Shown here: in pieces, positions 1 to 5,899 of the stretch
How the letters are laid out: the number at the start of each line of letters is the position of its first letter
How positions within the stretch are numbered: the first letter of the stretch is position 1
NCBI GenBank assembly: GCA_945827565.1
Contig: CALZNR010000099.1
Coordinates: 1 to 5,899, forward strand
DNA: 5,899 nucleotides
Direction of reading: 5' to 3'
Source: an uncultured Prevotella sp.
GTDB taxonomy: Bacteria; Bacteroidota; Bacteroidia; Bacteroidales; Bacteroidaceae
The notes under the pieces: generated by a model
Told to the model about the DNA's origin: nothing
Seen by the model: only the letters and a program-made list of their open reading frames with translations
Database searches by the model: none
Made by a program: the position numbers and the translations under genes

Positions 1-47
1 GAGATTTCTGCCTGTCTCGTGGGCTCGGAGATGTGTATAAGAGACAG
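1..47. other. Untrimmed Illumina Nextera i7-side adapter (artefact)
   Basis: This is laboratory sequence, not genome. Bases 1-5 match the end of the P7 primer, 6-13 (TTCTGCCT) match the i7 index usually called N703 as read in the primer, 14-28 are the Nextera read-2 linker, and 29-47 are the 19-bp Tn5 mosaic end AGATGTGTATAAGAGACAG. Genomic sequence begins at base 48. The minus-strand gene that reaches this edge stays in frame through the adapter, so automatic translation would append the false tail PVSYTHLRAHETGRNL. Confidence 0.98.
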
Positions 48-2589
48 GTCGCTCGGTGTGTGGTCGATGTAGTCGCTTGTACAGTTGGTCAAGTTCCATG
101 AACACCCGTTCATCGTTTTCGTCGAGTGCAAAGGCACATTCCATCATCTCCACTGCTTTCTCTTCTTTTCCCTGTTTGTTGAATGTTCCGAGGGCGAGGT
201 TGCGCCACACGGTGGGGAACTGAGGATTGATATCTACAGACAGTTGCCAGTTTTGCATGGCAAGATCGTATTGGCGGGCAGCGTAATATAGGCAGCCGAG
301 CAGGTAGGGTGCGTGGGCATCTTTGTTGTTGGCTCGTTTGGCGGCTTCGAGGGCGATGATGGCCTCAGGGCGGTTGGGGAAACAGTAAGTAAGGTCGGTT
401 TTCATGGCCTCTTCGTAGCGTCCCATGTAGTAATACGTCATGGGTGTAACGGCTCCTTCCTTGATGGCTATCTGCCAAATGCTATGTGCCTCTTCGCGAA
501 GTCCGGCTGCCAGATAGTCAAGAGCCACCTCGTCGTAGTTCTGGTCGCTCTTGCGTAGCATCTGTATCATTTCAGCAAGCACCGTCTCGTCTTGCTCAAT
601 AAGGTATCTCTCGTAGCGGCATCCGTAGTTGAACAAGTCTATCTCCAGCGACTCTTGGATGAGCGAGAGTGCGCTGTCTGTCTGTCCGCTTCTTCGCAGG
701 ATGGCGGCTTTCAAGGCGCGCGCCTTATGGTTATGTCCGTTGTTGATGATGCTGCGGTTTATCTCGTCAAGGGCATCCTCGTAGCGACCTTGTGCAGTGC
801 TTATTTTGGCTGCCTCGAAGTATGCGGCATCTGCCCAGCCCTTGTTCCAAGAGGCTTTCCAAAACAGTTCGTATGCCTCGGAGAGTTTGCCTTGATACTT
901 GAGCGACACGGCAAGATTATAGATAGGTTCGCCGTCGTAGGGGTTGGGGTTACGCTTCTGCGACAGTTTTACAGCTTTGCGCAGGTATTCTTCAGCAAGG
1001 GCAAAGCGCCCCTTTCGGATGTACCACAGTCCCATGGCGTTGAGGCAGCGGATGTCGTTGGGGTCACGTCGCAGTGCCTCTTCGTAGTAGTCGGTGGCGT
1101 GCCATGTGGCATGGCGGTACTGTTCCAGGTGCAAACCGGTGAGATAGAGTTGCTCGTTCGTTTTGGTCTGTTCGGGTAGCAGCGCAGCCTCTGCACTGTC
1201 GGGGATGGGACGTATGTCGTCGCTCTCCTCATGCCATTGCAGTACGGTGCGTGTGCCGTAGTTAAATTTTTTCTGTATCTCAAAGGTCAGCTCATTCCAT
1301 CGTGCTCCCTTGGTGTCAACGGTTTCTGTGAGCACCTTCTCAGGACAGATGGTCAGCGCCTTATTATAATAGGTGGTGCCGTTGTCATTGCACAGAGTGA
1401 TGATTACCTCTTGTTTTGAGGTGGCAAACACCTTGAACTCCACCAAGCCATTGTTCAGCTTGTTGATGTTGAAGATGAGGTCTTTCGAGGCTTCCTTCAC
1501 CACTCCCAGCTCTCTGTAGGGCATAAAATACTGCGTAAACTGCTTCTCTTCGTAAGGCATGAGCCAGGCAAAGTCGGGCTGATTCTCTGTATAAACGCCA
1601 GCCATCAGTTCTATATACGGGCGGAAGCCCTTGCGATCTATATTCCATTGTTCCATTTCTGCGTCTGTCGCCTCGTCGGTGAGGTTGCGATCCCATGCAC
1701 GTCCAAAGTCGCCATTGCCCCAGGTCCACTGCTTCTTGCCTGGCGAAAAGTGGTGACTTGCCACGTGCAACATGCCAGCCTGCGTGTCGTTTTCATAACC
1801 TCCCTCGAAGTTGAAGCGGCTGTTGACCCCCATGTAGCTGGTGGGCACAAAGATATTCTTGTAGTTAGAGATGTCCACACCGGCGGAGTAGTCCATCTTG
1901 TAGTAGGTGCCTGTTGCGATGGGAAAGCTGGACACGGCTCGCTTGCCATGATCGAACACTGCGTTGATATCGGGTGGAAATACGCTCTGATAGGCATCGT
2001 TCACTTCAACGGCGGGGTTGGCCCACCACAGGAACGTCTGTGGCACATCGGTACGATTGTACAGTCTTCCCTTGATTTCCAGGTAGGCGCAGTCGGGGTG
2101 TAGTGTAAAGCCTGCCATCCCCTTTTGGTGAAACATCTTCTCCATCTCGCTCACCCATACGGTCATAGAGCCGTCTGTATTCTCTTCGATACAGGTGTCA
2201 ACTGGCATAAAGGTTGACGGACGATGATGCTGTGGCCAGTTGAATTCGATGCCTCCCGAAATCCACGGACCTGCAAGTCCCACAAGGGCGGGTTTGATCA
2301 CGTGGTTGTAATAAACAAAGTGGCGCTGCTTGATCTTGTCATAAGCCATCTGTATGCGTCCGCCCAGTTCGGGCAGCACCATCACCTTGATGTATTTGTT
2401 CTCCATCCAAATGGCCAGATAATCCTTATCCACCTTCTCGTTGCTCATGGTTTCGATAACGGGATAGGGATAAACCACACCACTTGAACCTTGATAGACT
2501 CTTTTCTCCAAAAACATTGGATTCTTTTCTGGTTTTCCCACCTCGTATGTTGGGATGGTCACCATTTCTCTCCAAACTTTTACCGACAT
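48..2589 (-). CDS. DUF5107 domain + TPR repeat protein, 3'-truncated (first 847 residues)
   Basis: Large, probably cytosolic protein of unknown function; no signal peptide or membrane segment is visible. I translated the minus strand from the ATG at 2589 without interruption to codon 847, where the adapter begins, so the true C-terminus is missing (family members are about 1,100 residues from memory). The start MSVKVWREMVTIPTYE fits the family. Residues about 1-330 form the DUF5107 part, with LPELGGRI (72-79), GGIEFNWPQHHRP (112-124) and WWANPAV (188-194). The LPELGG segment resembles the galactose-mutarotase-like beta-sandwich found in aldose epimerases, which suggests a carbohydrate ligand (inference). 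From about residue 475 the protein becomes a series of TPR helices, with units such as YYEEALRRDPND (from residue 500), RFALAEEYLRKAV and RYEDALDEINRSI. It lies 75 bp downstream of the sugar transporter on the same strand with no promoter box between, so co-transcription is likely. The enzymatic or scaffold role is not established. Confidence 0.93.
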
Positions 2590-2590
2590 T

Positions 2591-2630
2591 GTTGTATGTT
2601 TTGTGTGATTGCTGTATGTTTTACGTGTTA
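2591..2630 (-). repeat. Two-copy 20-bp imperfect tandem repeat just upstream of the DUF5107-TPR start
   Basis: The units 2591-2610 and 2611-2630 match at 15 of 20 positions and share the core TGTATGTTTT (2593-2602 and 2613-2622). On the coding strand this gives two AAAACATACA elements, the second ending just before the ATG at 2589. Bacteroidales commonly use A-rich leaders instead of a Shine-Dalgarno sequence, so the repeat may simply be a duplicated A-rich translation enhancer. The exact 20-bp period would also suit a protein binding site. Function unknown. Confidence 0.5.
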
Positions 2631-2664
2631 GGCTGAACAGTGATGGTAGTGGATGCACTCCATC

Positions 2665-4098
2665 TTACTTCTTTACCAAATCTTTTCCCAATTGTTCAAG
2701 GCTCTTACCCTTGGTTTCAGGCAGGCGTGTCAGGAAGAACATAAAACCACAGCAGCAGACCAAGGAATAAATCAGAAATGTGCCATAAGAGTTCAGTTCC
2801 TTATTTAACAAAGGGAAGGTGTAGGTCAGTGTGGTGGACCCCATCCACAGCGCAAACGTACACGTGGCAACGGCAATGGCACGAACACGATTGGGGAACA
2901 GCTCGGAAATGAGAACCCACGTGCATGGACCCAGTGTCATGGCATAGCAGGCAATGGCCATCAACACAAGGATAATCATGCCAAATCCTGTCAGGTGCAT
3001 GTAGTAGCAGCAACCCAGTGCGGTATAGATGATGCACAAACCTGCTGCACCAATCAGCATCAAGACACGGCGCCCCAACTTATCCACGGTGAATATGGCC
3101 ACAAGGGTAAATATCACGTTGGCCACACCTGTTATCACGATGTTGAACAACACATCGCCCACACTATACCCTGCCGACTGAAATATCTCTTGTGCATAGT
3201 TGAAGATAACGTTCGTGCCACACCACTGCTGAAACACGGCAATCACAATGCCCAACAGTAGTACCTTATGAAATGGCTTGGAAAAGAGCGTATCCAATCC
3301 TGCTTGTTCTTGTGCATCAGTGTTTGCCGTAGCAATGGCCTTGAGCTCACTCTCTGCATAAGTAGTGCCGCCAATCCTTGTCAGTGTGGCACGTGCCTTC
3401 TGCACAGCCACTGAGCATCCTTTGTCATCTATTCTTCCCTTTTCGTTGAGTGCTAATCCCAGTGCCTGCCAGCGTGGACTTTCTGGTATGAAGAATACCA
3501 AAAGCAGAAACATTACAGCTGGTACGGCACCTGCCCAAAACATCCAGCGCCATGCCATCTGCCCATTCCATGAGGCGGCAATCTCGGCAGATGAAAAGCC
3601 ATCGGGAATAGGAGCGGCTATCTGCCAGTTCACTATCTGTGCCGCCAATATACCTATTACGATGGTCATCTGATTCAAACTCACCAGTTTGCCACGAATG
3701 TGTGATGGTGCTACCTCTGCTATGTACATGGGCGAGAGCCCCGATGCAATGCCGATGCCAATGCCTCCGAAGAAGCGGGCCACGAGAAAAGCACCGAAGG
3801 TGGAGAAAGCACCTGTAAGAATGGATGAAACGAGGAAGATAACGGCCGACACCACCAGCAACTTCTTCCTGCCAATTCTGTCAGCCAACCAGCCGCAGCC
3901 ACAGGCACCAATCATACAGCCAATCAGCGCAATTGACATGGCTAATCCCTGATAGGATGGCGACTCAGAGATATTGAAATACAACTCGTAGAATGGTTTG
4001 GCACCGCCAATAACCACCCAGTCATAGCCAAAGAGCAGACCGCCCATTGCCGAGACCAAGCAGATGAAATAAGTAAAGCCTTTGTTGATTCCTTTCAT
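2665..4098 (-). CDS. Sugar porter family MFS transporter (XylE-like H+/monosaccharide symporter)
   Basis: A complete 477-residue inner-membrane protein with the twelve hydrophobic segments and hallmark motifs of the sugar porter family. These are GGLLFGYD (19-26), GWLADRIGRKK (69-79), RFFGGIGIG (108-116) followed by PMYIAEVAPSHIRGKLVSLNQ-type sequence (to 143), PESPR (205-209), QQWCGTN (290-296), DKLGRR (339-344), GPCTWVLISELFPN (390-403) and PETKGKSLEQL (460-470). D26 and R108 align with XylE D27 and R133, the pair tied to proton coupling, so proton symport is more likely than facilitated diffusion. Q290, Q291, N296 and W394 match XylE sugar contacts, but the equivalents of Q168 and Q415 are I150 and L417. 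The substrate is therefore a monosaccharide or related polyol that I cannot name. It is the first gene of a probable operon with the DUF5107-TPR gene and is divergent from the AraC regulator, whose putative sites adjoin its promoter. Confidence 0.96.
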   Translation of the reverse strand: MKGINKGFTYFICLVSAMGGLLFGYDWVVIGGAKPFYELYFNISESPSYQGLAMSIALIGCMIGACGCGWLADRIGRKKLLVVSAVIFLVSSILTGAFSTFGAFLVARFFGGIGIGIASGLSPMYIAEVAPSHIRGKLVSLNQMTIVIGILAAQIVNWQIAAPIPDGFSSAEIAASWNGQMAWRWMFWAGAVPAVMFLLLVFFIPESPRWQALGLALNEKGRIDDKGCSVAVQKARATLTRIGGTTYAESELKAIATANTDAQEQAGLDTLFSKPFHKVLLLGIVIAVFQQWCGTNVIFNYAQEIFQSAGYSVGDVLFNIVITGVANVIFTLVAIFTVDKLGRRVLMLIGAAGLCIIYTALGCCYYMHLTGFGMIILVLMAIACYAMTLGPCTWVLISELFPNRVRAIAVATCTFALWMGSTTLTYTFPLLNKELNSYGTFLIYSLVCCCGFMFFLTRLPETKGKSLEQLGKDLVKK

Positions 4099-4104
4099 AT
4101 TGTT

Positions 4105-4109
4105 TCCTT
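4105..4109 (-). promoter_or_regulatory. Shine-Dalgarno-like AAGGA before the transporter start
   Basis: On the coding strand AAGGA lies 6 nt before the ATG at 4098, which supports this start. Such a match is unusual in this window: the other three genes have only A/T-rich leaders. It may be chance in a purine-rich leader. Confidence 0.45.
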
Positions 4110-4123
4110 AGATTGTTTTGCTG

Positions 4124-4131
4124 CAAAGGTA
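4124..4131 (-). promoter_or_regulatory. Candidate -7 box (TACCTTTG) of the transporter operon
   Basis: The minus strand reads TACCTTTG, a full match to the Bacteroidales -7 consensus TAnnTTTG, 25 nt before the ATG at 4098. No TTTG -33 element is present 19-21 nt upstream; that stretch lies inside the direct-repeat array instead. A good -7 box without a -33 box is what one expects of a promoter that needs an activator, here plausibly the adjacent AraC protein (inference). Confidence 0.65.
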
Positions 4132-4190
4132 TGGACTTTTCTTCTATAACTATATGGACTTTTCTTGCAATAATATGGATTATTTTTCTT
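4130..4190. promoter_or_regulatory. Three-copy direct-repeat operator, probable AraC-family binding sites
   Basis: The plus strand carries TATGGACTTTTCTT at 4130-4143, an identical copy at 4153-4166, and the related TATGGATTATTTTTCTT at 4174-4190. Left edges are 23 and 21 bp apart, about two DNA turns, so all copies present the same face of the helix. AraC-family dimers typically bind direct repeats with this spacing. The array occupies the gap between a transporter gene and a divergent AraC gene and just touches the -7 boxes on both sides. That this particular AraC protein binds here is inference. Confidence 0.75.
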
Positions 4191-4197
4191 ACATTTG
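4164..4197 (+). promoter_or_regulatory. Candidate promoter of the AraC-family gene (-7 box TACATTTG)
   Basis: TACATTTG at 4190-4197 matches the Bacteroidales -7 consensus TAnnTTTG. Upstream, CTTG at 4164-4167 is a weak -33 candidate at a 22-nt spacing, one longer than the usual 19-21. The leader to the ATG at 4248 is about 40-45 nt. Its -33 region lies within the second direct repeat and its -7 box abuts the third, so autoregulation of the regulator is likely (inference). Confidence 0.6.
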
Positions 4198-4247
4198 CCG
4201 TCGTTAACTTGAAGAGGTAACCAATGCTGCTCCTCTGACCTAATGCT

Positions 4248-5132
4248 ATGATAAAGAAGAAAGACGGATTTATAGGCGAACGCTTCATCGTACTCTCTCC
4301 CATGGTTGTAGAGATGGAGGCGAACGACCCATTGGTCTCTAACCTCTACCTGACTGATATTGGCTACTACCCGAGGGCAACCAACCACTATCGCTGTCGT
4401 CAGCAGGCCATTGACCAATATGTGCTCATCTATTGTGTGGATGGCAGTGGCTGGTATAGGGTGGGAGAGGAGCAATACACCGTTCGAAAGAACCAGTTCT
4501 TCATACTTCCTGCTGGTTGCCCCCATGCTTACGGTGTTGCCCAGGGAAGTGAGTGGACTATCTACTGGATACACTTTCAGGGAGAACTTGCCCATTTCTA
4601 TGCCGAGGGAGCTCAAAAACCACAGGAGATCAATATCTCTACGGTGTCGCGTGTCAGCGAGCGCAATAACATCTTTGAGGAGATTTTCCATACGCTGGAG
4701 CAGAGCCAAAATATAGAAAGTCTGCGCTATGCCTCTTCGTTGTTGCACCATTATCTGGCCTCCATGCGCTATCTGAAACAGTTCAGGCAGGCAAAAAAAA
4801 TAGAAGAAAATGTCAATGTTGTTGAGGCTGCCATTCATTATATGAAAGAGAATGTGGAGCGTCGTGTCACCATTCAGGAAGTCATCAATTACATAGGCTA
4901 TTCTCCCACCCGTTTCCACACCCTGTTCAAAAAACAAACGGGAAGCACACCTCTCAGTTACTTTAACCAGCTGAAGATGCAGTGGGCATGCAAACTGCTG
5001 AGAGAAACGGACATGAAGATGAACCAGATATGCTTCAAAATAGGCATTGAAGATAGTTTGTACTTCTCGCGTCTCTTCTCAAAAAACGTGGGTATGTCAC
5101 CACGTGAGTACAGAAGGAGGCACTCAGACTGA
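4248..5132 (+). CDS. AraC-family transcriptional regulator, cupin sensor domain
   Basis: A complete 294-residue cytosolic DNA-binding protein, typical in length for the family. The N-terminal half carries an AraC-type cupin ligand pocket, visible as YVLIYCVDGSGWYRVG (58-73), the NQFFILPAGCPHAYG segment (82-96) and WTIYWIHFQG (103-112). A helical linker follows. The C-terminus has the two expected helix-turn-helix units, the first at about 207-229 (VTIQEVINYIGYSPTRF) and the second at about 257-280 (MNQICFKIGIEDSLYFSRLF), ending in the signature GMSPREYRRR (282-291). The start at 4248 has no Shine-Dalgarno sequence, but MIKKKDGFIGER fits Bacteroidales relatives. It is divergent from the transporter operon and separated from it by the triple direct repeat, so it probably controls that operon and itself in response to a sugar or derivative. 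The ligand is unknown. Confidence 0.96.
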   Translation: MIKKKDGFIGERFIVLSPMVVEMEANDPLVSNLYLTDIGYYPRATNHYRCRQQAIDQYVLIYCVDGSGWYRVGEEQYTVRKNQFFILPAGCPHAYGVAQGSEWTIYWIHFQGELAHFYAEGAQKPQEINISTVSRVSERNNIFEEIFHTLEQSQNIESLRYASSLLHHYLASMRYLKQFRQAKKIEENVNVVEAAIHYMKENVERRVTIQEVINYIGYSPTRFHTLFKKQTGSTPLSYFNQLKMQWACKLLRETDMKMNQICFKIGIEDSLYFSRLFSKNVGMSPREYRRRHSD

Positions 5133-5187
5133 ATGGAACCTTTGCTGCTCTTTTTTTTTGCTCCTTTGCCTTCTTTAACACCTACAG

Positions 5188-5219
5188 TTTGCAAACATTT
5201 GATAAAAAATGTAAGTTTG
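5188..5219 (+). promoter_or_regulatory. Full-consensus Bacteroidales promoter for the YhcH-family gene
   Basis: TTTG at 5188-5191, exactly 20 nt of spacer, then TAAGTTTG at 5212-5219 match the Bacteroidales housekeeping promoter TTTG-n19-21-TAnnTTTG. A transcript would start a few bases further on, giving a leader of roughly 25-30 nt before the ATG at 5255. The gene therefore probably has its own promoter and does not depend on read-through from the AraC gene 122 bp upstream. Confidence 0.8.
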
Positions 5220-5222
5220 CAA
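5189..5222. repeat. Imperfect inverted repeat overlapping both promoter boxes
   Basis: TTGCAAACATTT at 5189-5200 pairs with AAATG at 5207-5211 plus TTTGCAA at 5216-5222, leaving a 6-nt loop and a 4-nt bulge. The left arm is part of the perfect 10-bp palindrome GTTTGCAAAC (5187-5196), and AGTTTGCAA recurs at 5214-5222. Because each arm contains a promoter box (TTTG and TAnnTTTG), part of the symmetry follows from the promoter itself. The flanking CAA and CATTT/AAATG matches do not, so a regulator site is possible but unproven. Confidence 0.4.
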
Positions 5223-5254
5223 CAATTATCCTGCATGATTAAACCGTTATAAGC

Positions 5255-5854
5255 ATGAAATATTTACAATCAATCTTTACCGCAGTTATCAGTGTCTTTT
5301 TCTTCTTGCAGGTTGCTGCACAGGATGTTTACACCAAGGCGCCAGCCGACAAGAAAACAGAGAAGAAGGCTGCCAAATGGGTAAAAAAGGGAACGTGGCG
5401 ACAAGGCTTTACTGCCGCAGCACCTCATGCCTCTGTAAATCTTAGTGAGTTCTATACCCAATATCAGCGCAACACCGCTCAGTGGCAAGCCATGTTCCGA
5501 TGGTTGGCTACCCATGATTTGCTTGCCATTCCCGCAGGAAAGCATCCCATTGAGGGTACCTCTTTGGTGGTCAGTGTAGAGGACAGCGAGAATGGGCCAC
5601 TTGCCAAGCGTCGCAGTGAAAGCCACTATCATCACATTGATTTTCAATACGTGGTGAGAGGCACCGAGCGTTTTGGAATTATAGAACACAACAGTTCCAA
5701 ACCCAACAGCAAGTATAAACCAGATGTGATGCACTATGATTACGACCTGTCCAAGGCTGTCTTTCATGATTCCACTCCCGATGCCTTTTTTCTATTCTTT
5801 CCCGACGATTGGCATATCGCCAAGGTGCAGACAGAAAAGGCAGACCAGCATATC
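5255..5854 (+). CDS. Exported YhcH/YjgK/YiaL (EbgC-like) family protein, 3'-truncated (first 200 residues)
   Basis: Member of the YhcH/YjgK/YiaL family, which includes EbgC and the sialate anomerase YhcH/NanQ; known roles involve sugar anomer handling or helping a glycosidase. Residues 1-23 form a signal peptide, with a basic start, a hydrophobic core and an AAQ end, so the protein is exported to the periplasm. There is no lipobox cysteine. The family core is clear: HPIEGTSLVVSVEDSENG (97-114), ESHYHHIDFQYVVRGTERFGI (122-142) and FFLFFPDDWHIAKVQ (178-192). E122, H124 and H187 are plausible metal or active-site residues. Codon 200 ends exactly where the adapter begins. The apparent stop at 5873-5875 and the last six residues LSLIHI come from adapter, and I estimate 15-25 real residues are missing. 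The gene follows the AraC gene on the same strand but has its own promoter. The substrate is unknown. Confidence 0.92.
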
Positions 5855-5899
5855 CTGTCTCTTATACACATCTGACGCTGCCGACGATATGCAGTGTGT
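5855..5899. other. Untrimmed Illumina Nextera i5-side adapter (artefact)
   Basis: Bases 5855-5873 are the Tn5 mosaic end (CTGTCTCTTATACACATCT), 5874-5887 the Nextera read-1 linker in reverse complement, 5888-5895 (TATGCAGT) the reverse complement of the i5 index usually called 506, and 5896-5899 the start of the P5 primer. Genomic sequence ends at 5854. The first in-frame stop in the adapter makes the upstream gene look complete when it is not. Confidence 0.98.

Noticed and set aside
29..47. Tn5 mosaic end that could be read as a transposon end, paired with 5855-5873
   Set aside because: It is joined to Nextera linker and index sequence, with no transposase gene; it is library adapter, not a mobile element.
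400..1090. Recurring CTTCGTAG-type strings on the plus strand
   Set aside because: They reflect the repeated YEEA motif of TPR units on the minus strand rather than a separate DNA repeat.
592..1179. 195-codon plus-strand reading frame, and similar plus-strand frames across 85-2487
   Set aside because: They lie antisense to the continuous DUF5107-TPR coding frame, have no family features, and arise from the codon bias of the real gene.
2628..2663. Eleven-residue small reading frame (MECIHYHHCSA) starting one base after the transporter stop
   Set aside because: Too short to support without conservation, no ribosome signal, and it overlaps the tandem repeat; likely chance.
4095..4937. 280-codon minus-strand reading frame overlapping the AraC gene
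   Set aside because: It is antisense to an unmistakable AraC coding region and would cross the operator and the transporter start; the translation has no recognisable family pattern.
5139..5176. Pyrimidine-rich stretch with a T9 run after the AraC stop, considered as an intrinsic terminator
   Set aside because: No stable GC-rich hairpin precedes the T run; only weak 4-6 bp pairings were found, so terminator function is not supported.
5270..5767. 165-codon minus-strand reading frame opposite the YhcH-family gene
   Set aside because: The plus strand encodes clear family motifs throughout and has a consensus promoter; the antisense frame has neither.

Overview
The window is one piece of bacterial DNA, about 5.8 kb (48..5854), capped at both ends by complete Illumina Nextera adapter sequence, including index bases (1..47 and 5855..5899). 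The adapters are laboratory sequence. Both outer genes are therefore truncated, and any reading frame that runs into the adapters gains false residues. The gene content and promoter style (TTTG / TAnnTTTG boxes, little Shine-Dalgarno use, AT-rich gaps between moderate-GC genes) point to Bacteroidota, order Bacteroidales. The protein sequences look closest to Prevotella/Bacteroides-type gut or oral bacteria; that genus-level placement is inference from memory, not a search.

Layout, left to right. On the minus strand, 48..2589 encodes the first 847 residues of a large cytosolic protein. It joins an N-terminal DUF5107 domain (aldose-epimerase-like beta-sandwich features) to a long TPR array; its C-terminus is cut off by the adapter. 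Immediately upstream on the same strand, 2665..4098 encodes a complete 477-residue sugar-porter-family MFS transporter related to XylE. The two are 75 bp apart with no promoter box in the gap, so they probably form an operon (transporter first). Divergently, on the plus strand, 4248..5132 encodes a complete AraC-family regulator with a cupin-type sensor domain and two C-terminal helix-turn-helix units. After it, 5255..5854 encodes a YhcH/YjgK/YiaL (EbgC-like) family protein with an N-terminal signal peptide; it has its own well-formed Bacteroidales promoter and lacks only its last residues.

The clearest regulatory structure is the 149-bp gap between the transporter and regulator genes. It holds three direct repeats (TATGGAC-TTTTCTT type) spaced about two helical turns apart. 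The array exactly fills the space between two outward-facing TAnnTTTG boxes, one for each divergent gene. This is the expected geometry for AraC-family binding sites controlling both the transporter operon and the regulator itself.

Working model (inference): the AraC protein senses a sugar or sugar derivative, and the MFS protein imports a monosaccharide with protons. The DUF5107-TPR protein acts on or senses it in the cytosol, and the exported YhcH-family protein handles a sugar in the periplasm, possibly by interconverting anomers. The substrate cannot be named from the sequence. Two of the six polar sugar contacts known in XylE are replaced by aliphatic residues, so D-xylose should not be assumed. 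No RNA genes, insertion sequences, CRISPR arrays or origins were seen, and no stretch longer than 300 bp lacks a gene.
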